A DNA stretch of 64,000 nt from Planktothrix tepida PCC 9214 (GCF_900009145.1 NZ_LN889782.1:1148589-1212588), one strand, 5' to 3'. Positions 54,673-63,285 are shown, counted from the stretch's first letter. Notes: generated by a model not told the origin, from the sequence alone. Numbers and translations: made by a program.

Positions 54673-56094
54673 ATGGCAGTTGAATATGATTTAGTAGTGA
54701 TTGGTGGGGGTTCTGGGGGTTTAGTTGTTGCCAGTGCAGCAGCACAATTGAAAGCCAAAGTTGCCTTAGTCGAACGCGATCGCTTAGGGGGGGATTGTTT
54801 ATGGTTTGGCTGTGTTCCCAGTAAGTCTTTAATTCACGCTTCCCGGGTTGCTTATGAAGTTAAAAATGCAGCTAAATTTGGCATTTATACCGACAATTAT
54901 AACATTAATTTTGCTCAAGCTGCAAGTCATGTTCAACAGGTTATTTCTACCATACAACCCCATGATTCTCCAGAACGATTTGAATCTTTAGGGGTTGAAG
55001 TCATTTTTGGAGGAGGTCAATTTTTAGACAAAAAAACCTTTAGTATTAATGGACGAAAACTAACCGCTAGAGCTTTTGTCATTGCAACGGGTTCGCGTCC
55101 AGCTATTCCTAATATTCCAGGGTTAACTGAAGCTGGTTTTCTGACGAATGAACAGGTATTTTCTGTGCAAAATTGTCCTGAATCTTTAGCCGTTATGGGA
55201 GGAGGGCCTATTGGTTGTGAACTCGGACAAGCTTTTTCTCGGTTAGGGTCAAAGGTGACAATTTTATCGAGTCGGAATCAAATTTTACCGAAAGAAGATC
55301 CTGAAGCAGCACAGGTGGTTCAAGAGCAATTGTTATCCGAAGATATTGTGATTTTAAATCATACCAAAGCAGAACGAGTTGAAATTGAAAATGGCAAAAA
55401 GAAAATTATTGCTGGAAACCATAACATTTTAGCTGATGAAATTTTAGTTTCGGTGGGGCGAGTTCCCAATATTGAATCCTTGAATTTAGAAGCAGCAGGT
55501 GTTACAATTAGTCAATCAGGAATTAAAGTTAATCATAAACTGCAAACAACCAATCCGTGTATTTACGCTTGCGGAGATGTGATTGGTGGGTATCAATTTA
55601 CTCATGTTGCGAGTTATGAAGCAGTTGTGGTGTTAACAAATACCCTATTTTTTCCCATTAGTAAAGTAAACTATCGAGTTATACCTTGGGCTACTTTTAC
55701 TGATCCTGAATTAGCAAGAGTGGGGTTAACAGAACAGCAAGCAAAAGAAGAATATGGAGAGAATGTTTATGTTTTAAAACAACCCTTTGTAAGTGTTGAT
55801 CGCGCCCTAGCCGAAGCAAAACCCCAGGGATTTGCTAAAATTATTACTAAAGGCAATGGAGAAATTTTGGGTGCTCATCTCGTGGGTTCATCGGCTGGAG
55901 AGTTAATTCATGAAATTGTTTTAGCGATGTCCCATCGACTTAAGGTTTCTGCCTTGACAGGAATTCATATTTATCCTACCTTATCAGAAGTTAATAGTAA
56001 GGCTGCCTTATTATTGAAAAAACAACAATATGCGAATAATTCTTGGCAACAAACCTTTTTAGAGCGGTTTTTTAATTGGAGGCGATCGCTGTAA
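54673..56094 (+). CDS. MerA-like FAD-dependent pyridine nucleotide-disulfide oxidoreductase
   Basis: A 473-aa flavoprotein. FAD site: DLVVIGGGSGGLVVASAAAQ. The redox pair is in GGDCLWFGCVPSKSLIHASR (C-x4-C). The NAD(P)H site is LAVMGGGPIGCELGQAFSRL, and FAD second site is ACGDVIGGYQFTHVA. The dimer-interface End is TGIHIYPTLSEVNSKAA. It lacks the N-terminal heavy-metal domain and C-terminal vicinal cysteines of true mercuric reductases, so it may reduce a low-molecular thiol or quinone. The downstream gene is a truncated nuclease-like frame. Confidence 0.9.
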   Translation: MAVEYDLVVIGGGSGGLVVASAAAQLKAKVALVERDRLGGDCLWFGCVPSKSLIHASRVAYEVKNAAKFGIYTDNYNINFAQAASHVQQVISTIQPHDSPERFESLGVEVIFGGGQFLDKKTFSINGRKLTARAFVIATGSRPAIPNIPGLTEAGFLTNEQVFSVQNCPESLAVMGGGPIGCELGQAFSRLGSKVTILSSRNQILPKEDPEAAQVVQEQLLSEDIVILNHTKAERVEIENGKKKIIAGNHNILADEILVSVGRVPNIESLNLEAAGVTISQSGIKVNHKLQTTNPCIYACGDVIGGYQFTHVASYEAVVVLTNTLFFPISKVNYRVIPWATFTDPELARVGLTEQQAKEEYGENVYVLKQPFVSVDRALAEAKPQGFAKIITKGNGEILGAHLVGSSAGELIHEIVLAMSHRLKVSALTGIHIYPTLSEVNSKAALLLKKQQYANNSWQQTFLERFFNWRRSL

Positions 56095-56103
56095 TCAAAG
56101 CTT

Positions 56104-56268
56104 ATGAAAATTCTCACTTTTAATATTCGTTATGATAAACCAGATCTGGGTAATAATGACTGGAAATTTCGTCGTTATGCGATCGCAAAATTGATTCAAA
56201 ACCATGACCCAGATATCATTGCAACTCAGGAAGGAAAAGCGCATCAACTCCTAGATTTACATCGATAA
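56104..56268 (+). pseudogene. N-terminal relic of an endonuclease/exonuclease/phosphatase family gene
   Basis: A 54-aa frame MKILTFNIRYDKPDLGNNDW then RRYAIAKLIQNHDPDIIATQ and EGKAHQLLDLHR. TFNIRYD and IIATQE are the first two EEP-fold motifs (metal-binding Asn and Glu). A stop follows, and the rest of the roughly 250-aa domain is missing before the peptidase gene at 56310. It lies nine bases after the flavoprotein gene and is probably cotranscribed but nonfunctional. Confidence 0.75.
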
Positions 56269-56309
56269 ATTTTAAGTAAAGGAATCTAACTCAACACCCA
56301 GAATAACTC

Positions 56310-57248
56310 ATGAGCCAATATCTTCAGACTCGAAAACTTTCCCTAGTAGACTATGGGAGCCGTAAGGCGGTCAAAGTGGGTGCCTATCGTCCCAGTCCCC
56401 TAAATGATCAACAAAAGAAATATAGCACTCACCGTTTTGCTCAAAAAGAACTACCCATTCGGGTGGATTTACGACATTATTTAACGGATGTAGAAGATCA
56501 AGGAGAGGTAGGAAGTTGTACCGCTAATGCGATGGCGGGAGCTTATGAATATTTGGCGAAACGAACGTTAGGAGAAGCGGGAGATGTGAGCCGATTATTC
56601 ATTTATTATAATGCGCGATCGCTTGATGATGAAGTGGATCAAGATGCTGGAACAACCATTTTAAATTGTATTAAAGTCTTACAGGAATGGGGTACTTGTC
56701 CTGAGCCTATTTGGCCCTATGATCCCGATGCTGTTTTCGATGAACCTCATCAAGAAGCTTATGATGCAGCTTACAATTTTCGGTTAATGGAAGCGGAAAG
56801 AATTCCGGTTGATTTATATGCGATGAAACATTGTTTAGCGGAGGGATATCCCTTTGCTTTTGGTTTGCCTTTATTTGCATCTTTTATGCGCGAAGGAAAT
56901 AAGGGAATTCCGATGCCTAAACCGGAACAAGAAGATTATATTGGCGGTCATGCAATGTTATGTGTCGGCTATTCTGACCCCTATCAAGTCTTTGTAGTTC
57001 GCAATTCTTGGGGAACAGATTGGGGGGATAATGGTTATTGTTATATTCCCTATGAATATTTAGCAAATCCTGCATTTAATGATGGGGATTGTTGGACAGT
57101 AAAAAGCGTTACGGATCTCGATTTTAGTGAAGGAGTTTGGTTTGATGATGAAGGAGAAATTATAGAAGATTCGGAGGAATACGAAGAAGAAGAATATGAT
57201 GAGGATGAGGAATATGATGAAGATGAGGAATATGATGAAGAAGAATAA
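56310..57248 (+). CDS. C1 (papain-like) cysteine peptidase with acidic repeat tail
   Basis: A 312-aa papain-fold protein. The catalytic Cys70 is in DQGEVGSCTANAMAGAYE, His214 in YIGGHAMLCVGYSD and Asn232 in VVRNSWGTDWGDNGYCYIPY. There is no signal peptide and no long propeptide, as in bacterial cytoplasmic C1 peptidases. The last 30 residues are almost wholly Glu, Asp and Tyr, with repeats of EEYDED. It may be a calcium- or protein-binding tail. It is not linked to an inhibitor gene here. Confidence 0.9.
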   Translation: MSQYLQTRKLSLVDYGSRKAVKVGAYRPSPLNDQQKKYSTHRFAQKELPIRVDLRHYLTDVEDQGEVGSCTANAMAGAYEYLAKRTLGEAGDVSRLFIYYNARSLDDEVDQDAGTTILNCIKVLQEWGTCPEPIWPYDPDAVFDEPHQEAYDAAYNFRLMEAERIPVDLYAMKHCLAEGYPFAFGLPLFASFMREGNKGIPMPKPEQEDYIGGHAMLCVGYSDPYQVFVVRNSWGTDWGDNGYCYIPYEYLANPAFNDGDCWTVKSVTDLDFSEGVWFDDEGEIIEDSEEYEEEEYDEDEEYDEDEEYDEEE

Positions 57249-57323
57249 TGTCTTAGAATCAATCTATATATAGGTTGAATATCAAGATTAAAAAGGTTAT
57301 TTTTTTGTTGATAAAGGGTTAGT

Positions 57324-57348
57324 GGTGCGTACTTTAGGCTTACGCACC
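57324..57348. terminator. bidirectional hairpin between the C1 peptidase and mntB
   Basis: GGTGCGTA and TACGCACC form a perfect 8-bp stem around CTTTAGGCT. AT-rich sequence follows on both sides. It lies between convergent genes and belongs to the GGTGCGT/ACGCACC repeat family also seen at 58217-58241. Confidence 0.6.
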
Positions 57349-57354
57349 CTAATT

Positions 57355-58191
57355 TTAATGTTTTATTCTTAATAATCCTTGGGTGGGACTGAATAAAAAG
57401 GCTAATACAAATAACCCAAATGTTACTAATACAATAGCAGGGCCGGAAGGGAGATTATAAAAGTAACTTAAGTACATTCCGCTAATACTGGAAATTACCC
57501 CAATAATGACACCGAATATCATCACGAGATGGAGACGTTCGACTAATAAATAAGCTGTAGCGGCGGGAGTAATTAATAAGGATAAAACTAAGATGACTCC
57601 AACCGCTTTTAAACTGGCAACAATGGTTAAGGCAATTAATCCCATTAATCCTAAATTGAGCAGGTTAACTGGTAAACCTGTGGCTTCAGCACCCAAGGGA
57701 TCGAAGGTATAAAACAGCAGTTCTTTATAGATTAAGGTAACAACCGCCAGAATAATAATCGTAATAATAAAGGTATCTCTAACATCCTCGACCGTCACCC
57801 CTAGAATATTACCAAATAAAAAATGATTGAGGTCGATTTTATTATCTTTTTGAACTAACGTAATTAAGGTAATTCCCAAGGCAAAAAACGCTGAAAATAC
57901 AATTCCCATGGCTGCATCTTCTTTGATTCGGGAATAAGTTCTAATAATATTCATGCAAATGGTACTCAAAATCCCGGCAATAAATGCCCCAATAAAAATA
58001 TTAGCATTGAGGATAAAAGCGATCGCTAATCCGGGTAAAACGGAATGACTAATAGCATCTCCTAATAAGGCTAATCGCTGCACCATTAAATAGCTACCGA
58101 CAACGGCGCAAATAATTCCGACTAAAATAGCAATCGTCAGCGATCGCTGCATGAAACTATATTGTAAAGGTTCAATTAACAGATTGATCAT
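57355..58191 (-). CDS. mntB: manganese (or zinc) ABC transporter permease
   Basis: A 278-aa ABC-3 family permease with about eight helices. MQRSLTIAILVGIICAVVGS, YLMVQRLALLGDAISHSVLP, GIVFSAFFALGITL, FYTFDPLGAEATGLPVNLLN and LSLLITPAATAYLLVERLHL are family motifs. It is the second gene of the minus-strand pair behind the ATPase gene and acts with it and the divergent binding protein. Manganese is favoured by the binding protein type. Confidence 0.88.
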   Translation of the reverse strand: MINLLIEPLQYSFMQRSLTIAILVGIICAVVGSYLMVQRLALLGDAISHSVLPGLAIAFILNANIFIGAFIAGILSTICMNIIRTYSRIKEDAAMGIVFSAFFALGITLITLVQKDNKIDLNHFLFGNILGVTVEDVRDTFIITIIILAVVTLIYKELLFYTFDPLGAEATGLPVNLLNLGLMGLIALTIVASLKAVGVILVLSLLITPAATAYLLVERLHLVMIFGVIIGVISSISGMYLSYFYNLPSGPAIVLVTFGLFVLAFLFSPTQGLLRIKH

Positions 58192-58216
58192 GGGATTTCA
58201 ACTCAAAAAATTGTAG

Positions 58217-58241
58217 GGTGCGTCAGCGCTGCGCACGCACC
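58217..58241. repeat. GGTGCGT/ACGCACC palindrome between mntA and mntB
   Basis: GGTGCGT at 58217-58223 and ACGCACC at 58235-58241 around an 11-base loop with CAGCGCTG. It sits in the 103-base gap inside the minus-strand operon and may attenuate mntB relative to mntA. Confidence 0.65.
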
Positions 58242-58294
58242 AAATTTTATAAAACATTTATAGCGCGTAGCCCTATAAAACCAGGAAGGAGAGG

Positions 58295-59107
58295 TTAAGC
58301 AACTTTTTCAGCAAAGAAAAATACCCTTCCCCCATAAGCTTTTTGTAAATAATCTTCTTTTAAAACCTGTTGACGATTGCCCGTCGCAATTATTTCTTGA
58401 TTCAACAAGATTAAATCATCAAAATTAACAATAGATTCCCCTAAATCATGATTAATCACAATCACAATTTTACCCGATGCTGCTAACTCTCGAAATAAAC
58501 TAAAAATTATGGCTTCTGTTTTTTGATCAATCCCAACAAACGGTTCATCAAAACAAAAAATTTCTGCTTCCTGCGCCAAAGATCTCGCTAAAAAGACACG
58601 CTGTTGTTGACCCCCCGACAGTTGACCAATGGGGCGATTTTTATATTCAACCATTCCCACCCGTTCTAACGCCTGAGTTGCAATGCGACGACTCACCCCG
58701 GAAAAAGGACGTAACCACCCCGTTTTCCGTACTCTCCCCATCATCACAATATCCCAAACCGTTGCTGGATAGTCCCAATCAATTTGCGATCGCTGGGGAA
58801 CATAAGCCACTCGTTGGCGTTGCTGACTCAGGGGTTTTCCGCCATACACCACCGAACCCGTCCCCATTGGAACTAAACCCAACATGGCCTTCATCAACGT
58901 ACTTTTTCCTGCGCCATTAGGGCCAATAATGCCCGTTAGTCGTCCGGGTTGAATGTCCAAACTGATATCTCGAAGTGCTTCCACCCCTCGATAGTTGACG
59001 CTGAGGTGATGGACACTGAGAGACTGGTGCAGAGGATGGGGGAATTTTAGACTGTTCATAGCCGTTTGATCCATTGTTATCTGTATTTTATGGAGTGGTT
59101 TCCCCAT
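58295..59107 (-). CDS. mntA: manganese (or zinc) ABC transporter ATP-binding protein
   Basis: A 270-aa ABC ATPase. Walker A is GIIGPNGAGKSTLMKAML, the Q-loop is VAYVPQRSQIDWDYPATVWD, signature QLSGGQQQRVFLARSLAQ, Walker B EIFCFDEPFVGID and H-loop VIVINHDLGESIV. PQRSQIDWDYP is typical of Mn/Zn importers. I use the ATG at 59107 with AGGAAG just upstream; a GTG at 59122 is an alternative. It is divergent from mntC across about 100 bases. Confidence 0.88.
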   Translation of the reverse strand: MGKPLHKIQITMDQTAMNSLKFPHPLHQSLSVHHLSVNYRGVEALRDISLDIQPGRLTGIIGPNGAGKSTLMKAMLGLVPMGTGSVVYGGKPLSQQRQRVAYVPQRSQIDWDYPATVWDIVMMGRVRKTGWLRPFSGVSRRIATQALERVGMVEYKNRPIGQLSGGQQQRVFLARSLAQEAEIFCFDEPFVGIDQKTEAIIFSLFRELAASGKIVIVINHDLGESIVNFDDLILLNQEIIATGNRQQVLKEDYLQKAYGGRVFFFAEKVA

Positions 59108-59210
59108 TGACTTCCTGATCACGGAAGAATTTGAGGGGCTACTTTAGGAGGATTATTCTTCTAGTCTACTGCAAAAATGAAAAAATTATGAAATAATTAA
59201 TGAAAAAATT

Positions 59211-60197
59211 ATGAAAATAGCTGACCGAATGATGAAAATAATCACTCATAAGCCTGTATCTGTAGGATTTTTCAGTGTTTTACTGGGAATAATTTTAAGT
59301 GGATTAAGTAGTTGTACTCAATCAATAACCGAAAATTCTGTGAATCAGGATCAACCGAAAGTCGTATCTACCAGTACCATTATTGCGGATTTAACAGAAC
59401 AGATTGGCGGGGATGAAATTGACCATCAAGGGATTTTACAACCGGGCGCAGATCCCCATGTTTATGAACCTGTACCCCAAGATAGTATTGCTTTAGAAAA
59501 AGCAGATTTAATTCTTTATAATGGCTATAATTTAGAACCAGGTTTAATTAAATTAATGAAAGCTGCATCCACCTCTGGAAAAAAAGTAGCAGTGGGAGAA
59601 GTGATTAAACCTTTGGATTTTCAATATAAAGGACAAACACAACCCGATCCTCACGTTTGGGGAACCGCTAAAAACGCTATTTTAATGGTTAATAAGATTA
59701 GGGATGAGTTAACTATTTTATCCCCTAAAGATAAAAGTATTTTTAATAAAAATTCAGCGAAACTAATTCAAGAGCTAACACAGTTAGATCGTTGGATTCA
59801 ACAACAAATAGCAACCATTCCTCCTCAAAATCGCAAATTAGTCACAACCCATGATGCGTTTCAATATTATGCTCACGCCTATGGCTTAGAGGTAATGGGG
59901 ACATTAATTGGGATTAGTACAGAAGAACAACCGAGCGCAAAAACTGTTAAAAATTTATCCGATTCAATTCAAAAAACAGGAGTTCCGGCTATTTTTGCAG
60001 AAACCACCATTAACCCTAAATTAATTACAACCGTTGCAGAAGAATCAGGTGTTAAATTAGCACCAGAGCAATTATATTCGGATTCGATTGGTGCTCCAGG
60101 GGGTGAGGGAGATACTTATGTTAAAATGTTAGTTAAGAATACAAAAACGATTGTTGAAGCATTAGGAGGAAAATATACCCCTTTTAATCCTAATTAA
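59211..60197 (+). CDS. mntC: manganese-type ABC transporter substrate-binding lipoprotein
   Basis: A 328-aa cluster A-I metal-binding protein. The leader VGFFSVLLGIILSGLSSCTQ ends in a lipobox cysteine. Metal ligands are visible in GADPHVYEP, DPHVWGTAKN, FAETTINPKL and YSDSIGAPGG (His, His, Glu, Asp), and there is no His-rich loop as in zinc binders. It matches MntC of Synechocystis. The gene is transcribed away from mntA-mntB, so the gap may hold shared control sites. The start lies in a short duplicated stretch. Confidence 0.88.
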   Translation: MKIADRMMKIITHKPVSVGFFSVLLGIILSGLSSCTQSITENSVNQDQPKVVSTSTIIADLTEQIGGDEIDHQGILQPGADPHVYEPVPQDSIALEKADLILYNGYNLEPGLIKLMKAASTSGKKVAVGEVIKPLDFQYKGQTQPDPHVWGTAKNAILMVNKIRDELTILSPKDKSIFNKNSAKLIQELTQLDRWIQQQIATIPPQNRKLVTTHDAFQYYAHAYGLEVMGTLIGISTEEQPSAKTVKNLSDSIQKTGVPAIFAETTINPKLITTVAEESGVKLAPEQLYSDSIGAPGGEGDTYVKMLVKNTKTIVEALGGKYTPFNPN

Positions 60198-60225
60198 CTT
60201 GATACAATGCTATAAGGGTTTTCCA

Positions 60226-60663
60226 TTAGGGGTCAGGCCAAAAGTCAGAACTCATGATTTGTTCTACAGAAAAAGGACAAACTTCAGGAAACTGATCATC
60301 GGGTAAATCGGTTTCTGCGATCGCTAAATCTCTAGCTTCTGACCAACTTTCATTCAAAGCTTCCTCTAAACGGGATTTTAAACCTGGATTTCGCCTCAGT
60401 AGTTTAGTAATAGCGGTGCGTTGAACACGGATAGTCGCCCGCCAACTGTTTGTCTGTTTCCAATACTGAACCTGCCATTTCAGTAAATGAGCAATTAACT
60501 GTATGAAGCGAGATTCAAGTTGGTCATAATGGCGATTTCCCAAGTCTTCTAACTCCTCAATGAGATGAGCTAAATCTAGTTGCTCAAATTTCCCTTCCCG
60601 TAGAAGGTTAGATTGCTGGTAAACCCAGCTATAGAAGTCCTGTTCGTAAAGGGTTATACTCAT
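60226..60663 (-). CDS. DUF29 family protein
   Basis: A 145-aa protein with the DUF29 layout: YEQDFYSWVYQQSNLLREGK, then LDLAHLIEELEDLGNRHYDQ, LESRFIQLIAHLLKWQVQY, and EEALNESWSEARDLAIAETD with a C-terminal FPEVCPFSVEQIM. All helical, no known motif. DUF29 genes are expanded in cyanobacteria and their function is unknown. A second one is on the opposite strand 134 bases away. Confidence 0.9.
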   Translation of the reverse strand: MSITLYEQDFYSWVYQQSNLLREGKFEQLDLAHLIEELEDLGNRHYDQLESRFIQLIAHLLKWQVQYWKQTNSWRATIRVQRTAITKLLRRNPGLKSRLEEALNESWSEARDLAIAETDLPDDQFPEVCPFSVEQIMSSDFWPDP

Positions 60664-60797
60664 GGGATATACTCGAACAGAGGATTAATATTTTGTTGAT
60701 CATAGATTAACATAACGAATTAGGGGATGCGATGGGCTCCGCCCAGCCAAAGGCGATCGCTAATCAAGGTTAAGCATTTAGAGACAGAGAAAAAAAT

Positions 60798-61277
60798 ATG
60801 GAAAATTTAGTTAAACATCAACTTCAAGACTTGTATCAAACCGACGATTATTTATGGTTACAAAAAACCATTGAAATATTAAAAATAAAAAATTTTAACA
60901 ATTTAGATTTAGACAGTTTAATTGAGGAGTTAGAAAGTTTGGGAAGAAGCGAATTTAACAAAGTTAGAAGTCTTTTAAGGCAGATTATTATTCATTTACT
61001 TTTGTTGGAATACTGGGAGCAAGAGTATGAGCAAAACTATCGGCATTGGCAAGCAGAAATTATTGCTTTTAGAGATGATTTAAGTCATGAATTAACGACG
61101 ACATTAAAAAACAAGCTAATTCCAGAATTAGACTCTATCTATCAGGTTGCTGTGAGTTTAGTTAGTAAAAAAACAGGTTTATCTCAAAGTCTATTTCCGA
61201 CTGTTTGTCCTTATTTATTTGAACAATTATTAGAAGATAATTGGTATCCCCCAAATAATTTAAACCGTATTAATTAA
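60798..61277 (+). CDS. DUF29 family protein, donor of a duplicated 3' end
   Basis: A 159-aa DUF29 protein: QLQDLYQTDDYLWLQKTIEI, NLDLDSLIEELESLGRSEFN, LLRQIIIHLLLLEYWEQEYE, and C-terminal SLFPTVCPYLFEQLLEDNWY with PPNNLNRIN. The last 60 bases are duplicated at 62247-62308. The gene is complete. Originally it probably preceded the glycosyltransferase gene now at 62317. Confidence 0.9.
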   Translation: MENLVKHQLQDLYQTDDYLWLQKTIEILKIKNFNNLDLDSLIEELESLGRSEFNKVRSLLRQIIIHLLLLEYWEQEYEQNYRHWQAEIIAFRDDLSHELTTTLKNKLIPELDSIYQVAVSLVSKKTGLSQSLFPTVCPYLFEQLLEDNWYPPNNLNRIN

Positions 61278-61350
61278 CAGAAGTTTTCATGCCTAGAGTT
61301 AGTGTTATTATTCTAACGTATAATTTTGATCGCTTTCTTCGGTGAAGCGT
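61219..61350 (+). repeat. direct repeat, left copy: DUF29 3' end plus glycosyltransferase 5' end
   Basis: It holds the last codons of the DUF29 gene (EQLLEDNWYPPNNLNRIN) and, from 61289, a frame MPRVSVIILTYNFDRFLR then stop, which is the start of the glycosyltransferase at 62317. It matches 62247-62376 with small changes. The truncated frame (61289-61345) is a pseudogene fragment. Confidence 0.85.
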
Positions 61351-61442
61351 TTGTATGTTAACATAAAGCAAGGGATTCTCTGTCTAAGTCTGGGCGGGGA
61401 TTGTTTCGAGGTCTAACTCGCATGGGAGAAAGAGGGGACTTT

Positions 61443-61715
61443 ATGCAGTCAATAAGGGGTATTTTTAAAGATGGGGTAGTTCATCCCAGTGAACAAGTTT
61501 CTTATGGCGAATTTCACCCAGTTATTATCATATTCTTGGATACACCGACAACTGCTACAACAGTAGGTGTATCATCGGATGAATCTGAATCTGGGTGGGA
61601 CAGGTTGTTATCGGTTATAGAAGATTGTCAAATGGAAACGGGAATACCTGATTTAGCAGATCAACACGATCATTATTTGTATGGTACACCTAAGCACGAT
61701 GATCAAGGGACATAA
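61443..61715 (+). CDS. antitoxin of a VapBC-like pair
   Basis: A 90-aa protein: MQSIRGIFKDGVVHPSEQVS, then a beta-rich N-terminal part (EFHPVIIIFLDTP) and an acidic, helix-poor C-terminal tail (DLADQHDHYLYGTPKHDDQG). A GAGGGG ribosome-binding site precedes the ATG at 61443 by about five bases; the in-frame ATG upstream lacks one. It overlaps the PIN toxin gene by 17 bases, a typical antitoxin-toxin order. Confidence 0.75.
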   Translation: MQSIRGIFKDGVVHPSEQVSYGEFHPVIIIFLDTPTTATTVGVSSDESESGWDRLLSVIEDCQMETGIPDLADQHDHYLYGTPKHDDQGT

Positions 61716-62124
61716 AGTTTTTGTGGATACATCGGCTTGGATAGCTTTGATTAATCAGAGTGATCATCTCGCGGCTCAATCTGAACAAATTCTGTTGAAA
61801 CTTAAGCAACAGAAGATTACTTTAGTGACAACAGAGTTTGTTTTGTTAGAAGTAGCTGATGCTTTATGCAGTACGAATTTGCGCCAGAAAACTTATGCTT
61901 ATATTAATGGGATTAAAAAGGCGACCGATGTGATTCAAGTTATCCCTTTAGATCCAAATTTGTTGGATAAAGGTTGGGCGATTTACCATCAGTATTCTGA
62001 CAAAGATTGGGGGCTAACGGATTGTATTAGTTTTGTTGTGATGAGGCAAGAAGGTATTACTGATGCGTTTACATCTGATCGACATTTTGAGCAAGCTGGA
62101 TTTACTAAATTAATGGTGACTTAG
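61699..62124 (+). CDS. PIN domain ribonuclease toxin (VapC-like)
   Basis: A 141-aa PIN domain protein. HKVFVDTSAWIALINQSDHL holds the first catalytic Asp, TTEFVLLEVADALCSTNLRQ the Glu, and DWGLTDCISFVVMRQEGITD the next Asp, with AFTSDRHFEQAGF the last. These four acidic residues bind magnesium. PIN toxins cut RNA and are blocked by the upstream antitoxin. The ATG at 61699 lies within the antitoxin 3' end, so translation is coupled. Confidence 0.88.
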   Translation: MIKGHKVFVDTSAWIALINQSDHLAAQSEQILLKLKQQKITLVTTEFVLLEVADALCSTNLRQKTYAYINGIKKATDVIQVIPLDPNLLDKGWAIYHQYSDKDWGLTDCISFVVMRQEGITDAFTSDRHFEQAGFTKLMVT

Positions 62125-62246
62125 GGCTAATTTGGATAGCCTGTTGATCAGCTAATAGTGGCTTGATTTAGTCAGCTACATCTTCCTAAATCTACTTTGG
62201 TCAGGGGGGGTTTATCTTTTGGGGCGATCGCATTTATCAGAAAATT

Positions 62247-62376
62247 TTGAACAATTATTAGAGAATAACTGGTATCCCATAAATAATTTAAACCGTATTA
62301 ATTAACAGCAATTTTAATGGCTAGAGTGAGTGTAATTATTCCGACTTATAATTGCGATCGCTTTCTTCCTGAAGCG
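62247..62376 (+). repeat. direct repeat, right copy: DUF29 3' end plus glycosyltransferase 5' end
   Basis: A decayed copy of the DUF29 3' end (GAACAATTATTAGAGAATAA, TAAACCGTATTAATTAACAG) runs into the intact start of the glycosyltransferase at 62317. With the left copy it brackets the toxin-antitoxin genes. Confidence 0.85.
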
Positions 62377-63285
62377 ATTGATAGTGTTTTAATGCAGACC
62401 TATCAAGATTATGAAATTATTGTTATTGATGATGGTTCAACGGATGAAACTCGTCAAGTTTTAGAGTCTTACCAGAATAAAATTAGATATTTTTATCAAC
62501 AGAATCAAGGTTCGGCTGTCGCTCGTAATTTAGGGATTAAACAAGCTAAGGGTGAATTGATTGCCTTTTTAGATGCGGATGATTTTTGGATTGTACCAGA
62601 AAAGCTGGCAGAACAAGTTAATTGTTTTGAGCAACAACCGAGTCTGGGTAGTGTGCATACAGGCTGGCAAATTGTTGATGCAGGAGGTGATAAAATTATT
62701 GATGTGGAACCTTGGCGTGAGATTCCTGATCTGAATTTGGAAAGTTGGTTAATGTACAAACCTGTAAAAACCAGTGGAATGATAATCCGACAAAACTGGT
62801 TACAACAGGCGGGGGGGTTTGATGGGGAGTTGCGCCAGTCCCATGATGTTGATTTGGTGTTGCGTTTAGCGTTAATAGGATGTGAAGCAGCTTGGTGGCG
62901 ACGGGTGGCGGTGGGCTATCGCAGGTATGGGGGGAACACGACTAGAAACACCCAAACTCAAGCTGAATGTCTGCTGAATGTGTTAAATAAATTTTTTGCT
63001 CATGGGGATTTACCCGAACCTATTCAAAAAATAGAGTCGCAAGTGCATTATCATACTTTAGTGTGGATTGCTTGGTATCAGTATGAGCAAGGATTTTATG
63101 ACGAGATGGCTCGATTTCTCAACAGGTCTTTAGAATATAGTCCCTACTACAAAATGGAAACGATTTCAGACTGGGTAGAGCAGTTTAAAAAGTTTTCTAT
63201 TCAAAATGGTTTAAATTTTGATATTTGTTTGTTGATGGATTTACCGGATTGGCAACAACTTATGTTTAGGATTATGGAAAACTGA
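62317..63285 (+). CDS. glycosyltransferase family 2
   Basis: A 322-aa GT-A fold enzyme. The start MARVSVIIPTYNCDRFLPEA and DSVLMQTYQDYEIIVIDDGS are the nucleotide-sugar site; LIAFLDADDFWIVPEKLAEQ is the DXD metal site. GGFDGELRQSHDVDLVLRLA is the acceptor and base region. The C-terminal 70 residues are helical. It probably adds a sugar to an exopolysaccharide or O-chain. It is followed by another family 2 gene. Confidence 0.9.
   Translation: MARVSVIIPTYNCDRFLPEAIDSVLMQTYQDYEIIVIDDGSTDETRQVLESYQNKIRYFYQQNQGSAVARNLGIKQAKGELIAFLDADDFWIVPEKLAEQVNCFEQQPSLGSVHTGWQIVDAGGDKIIDVEPWREIPDLNLESWLMYKPVKTSGMIIRQNWLQQAGGFDGELRQSHDVDLVLRLALIGCEAAWWRRVAVGYRRYGGNTTRNTQTQAECLLNVLNKFFAHGDLPEPIQKIESQVHYHTLVWIAWYQYEQGFYDEMARFLNRSLEYSPYYKMETISDWVEQFKKFSIQNGLNFDICLLMDLPDWQQLMFRIMEN

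Noticed and set aside
54673..56094. Mercuric reductase in a mer operon
   Set aside because: There is no N-terminal metal domain, no C-terminal vicinal cysteine pair, and no merR, merT or merP nearby.
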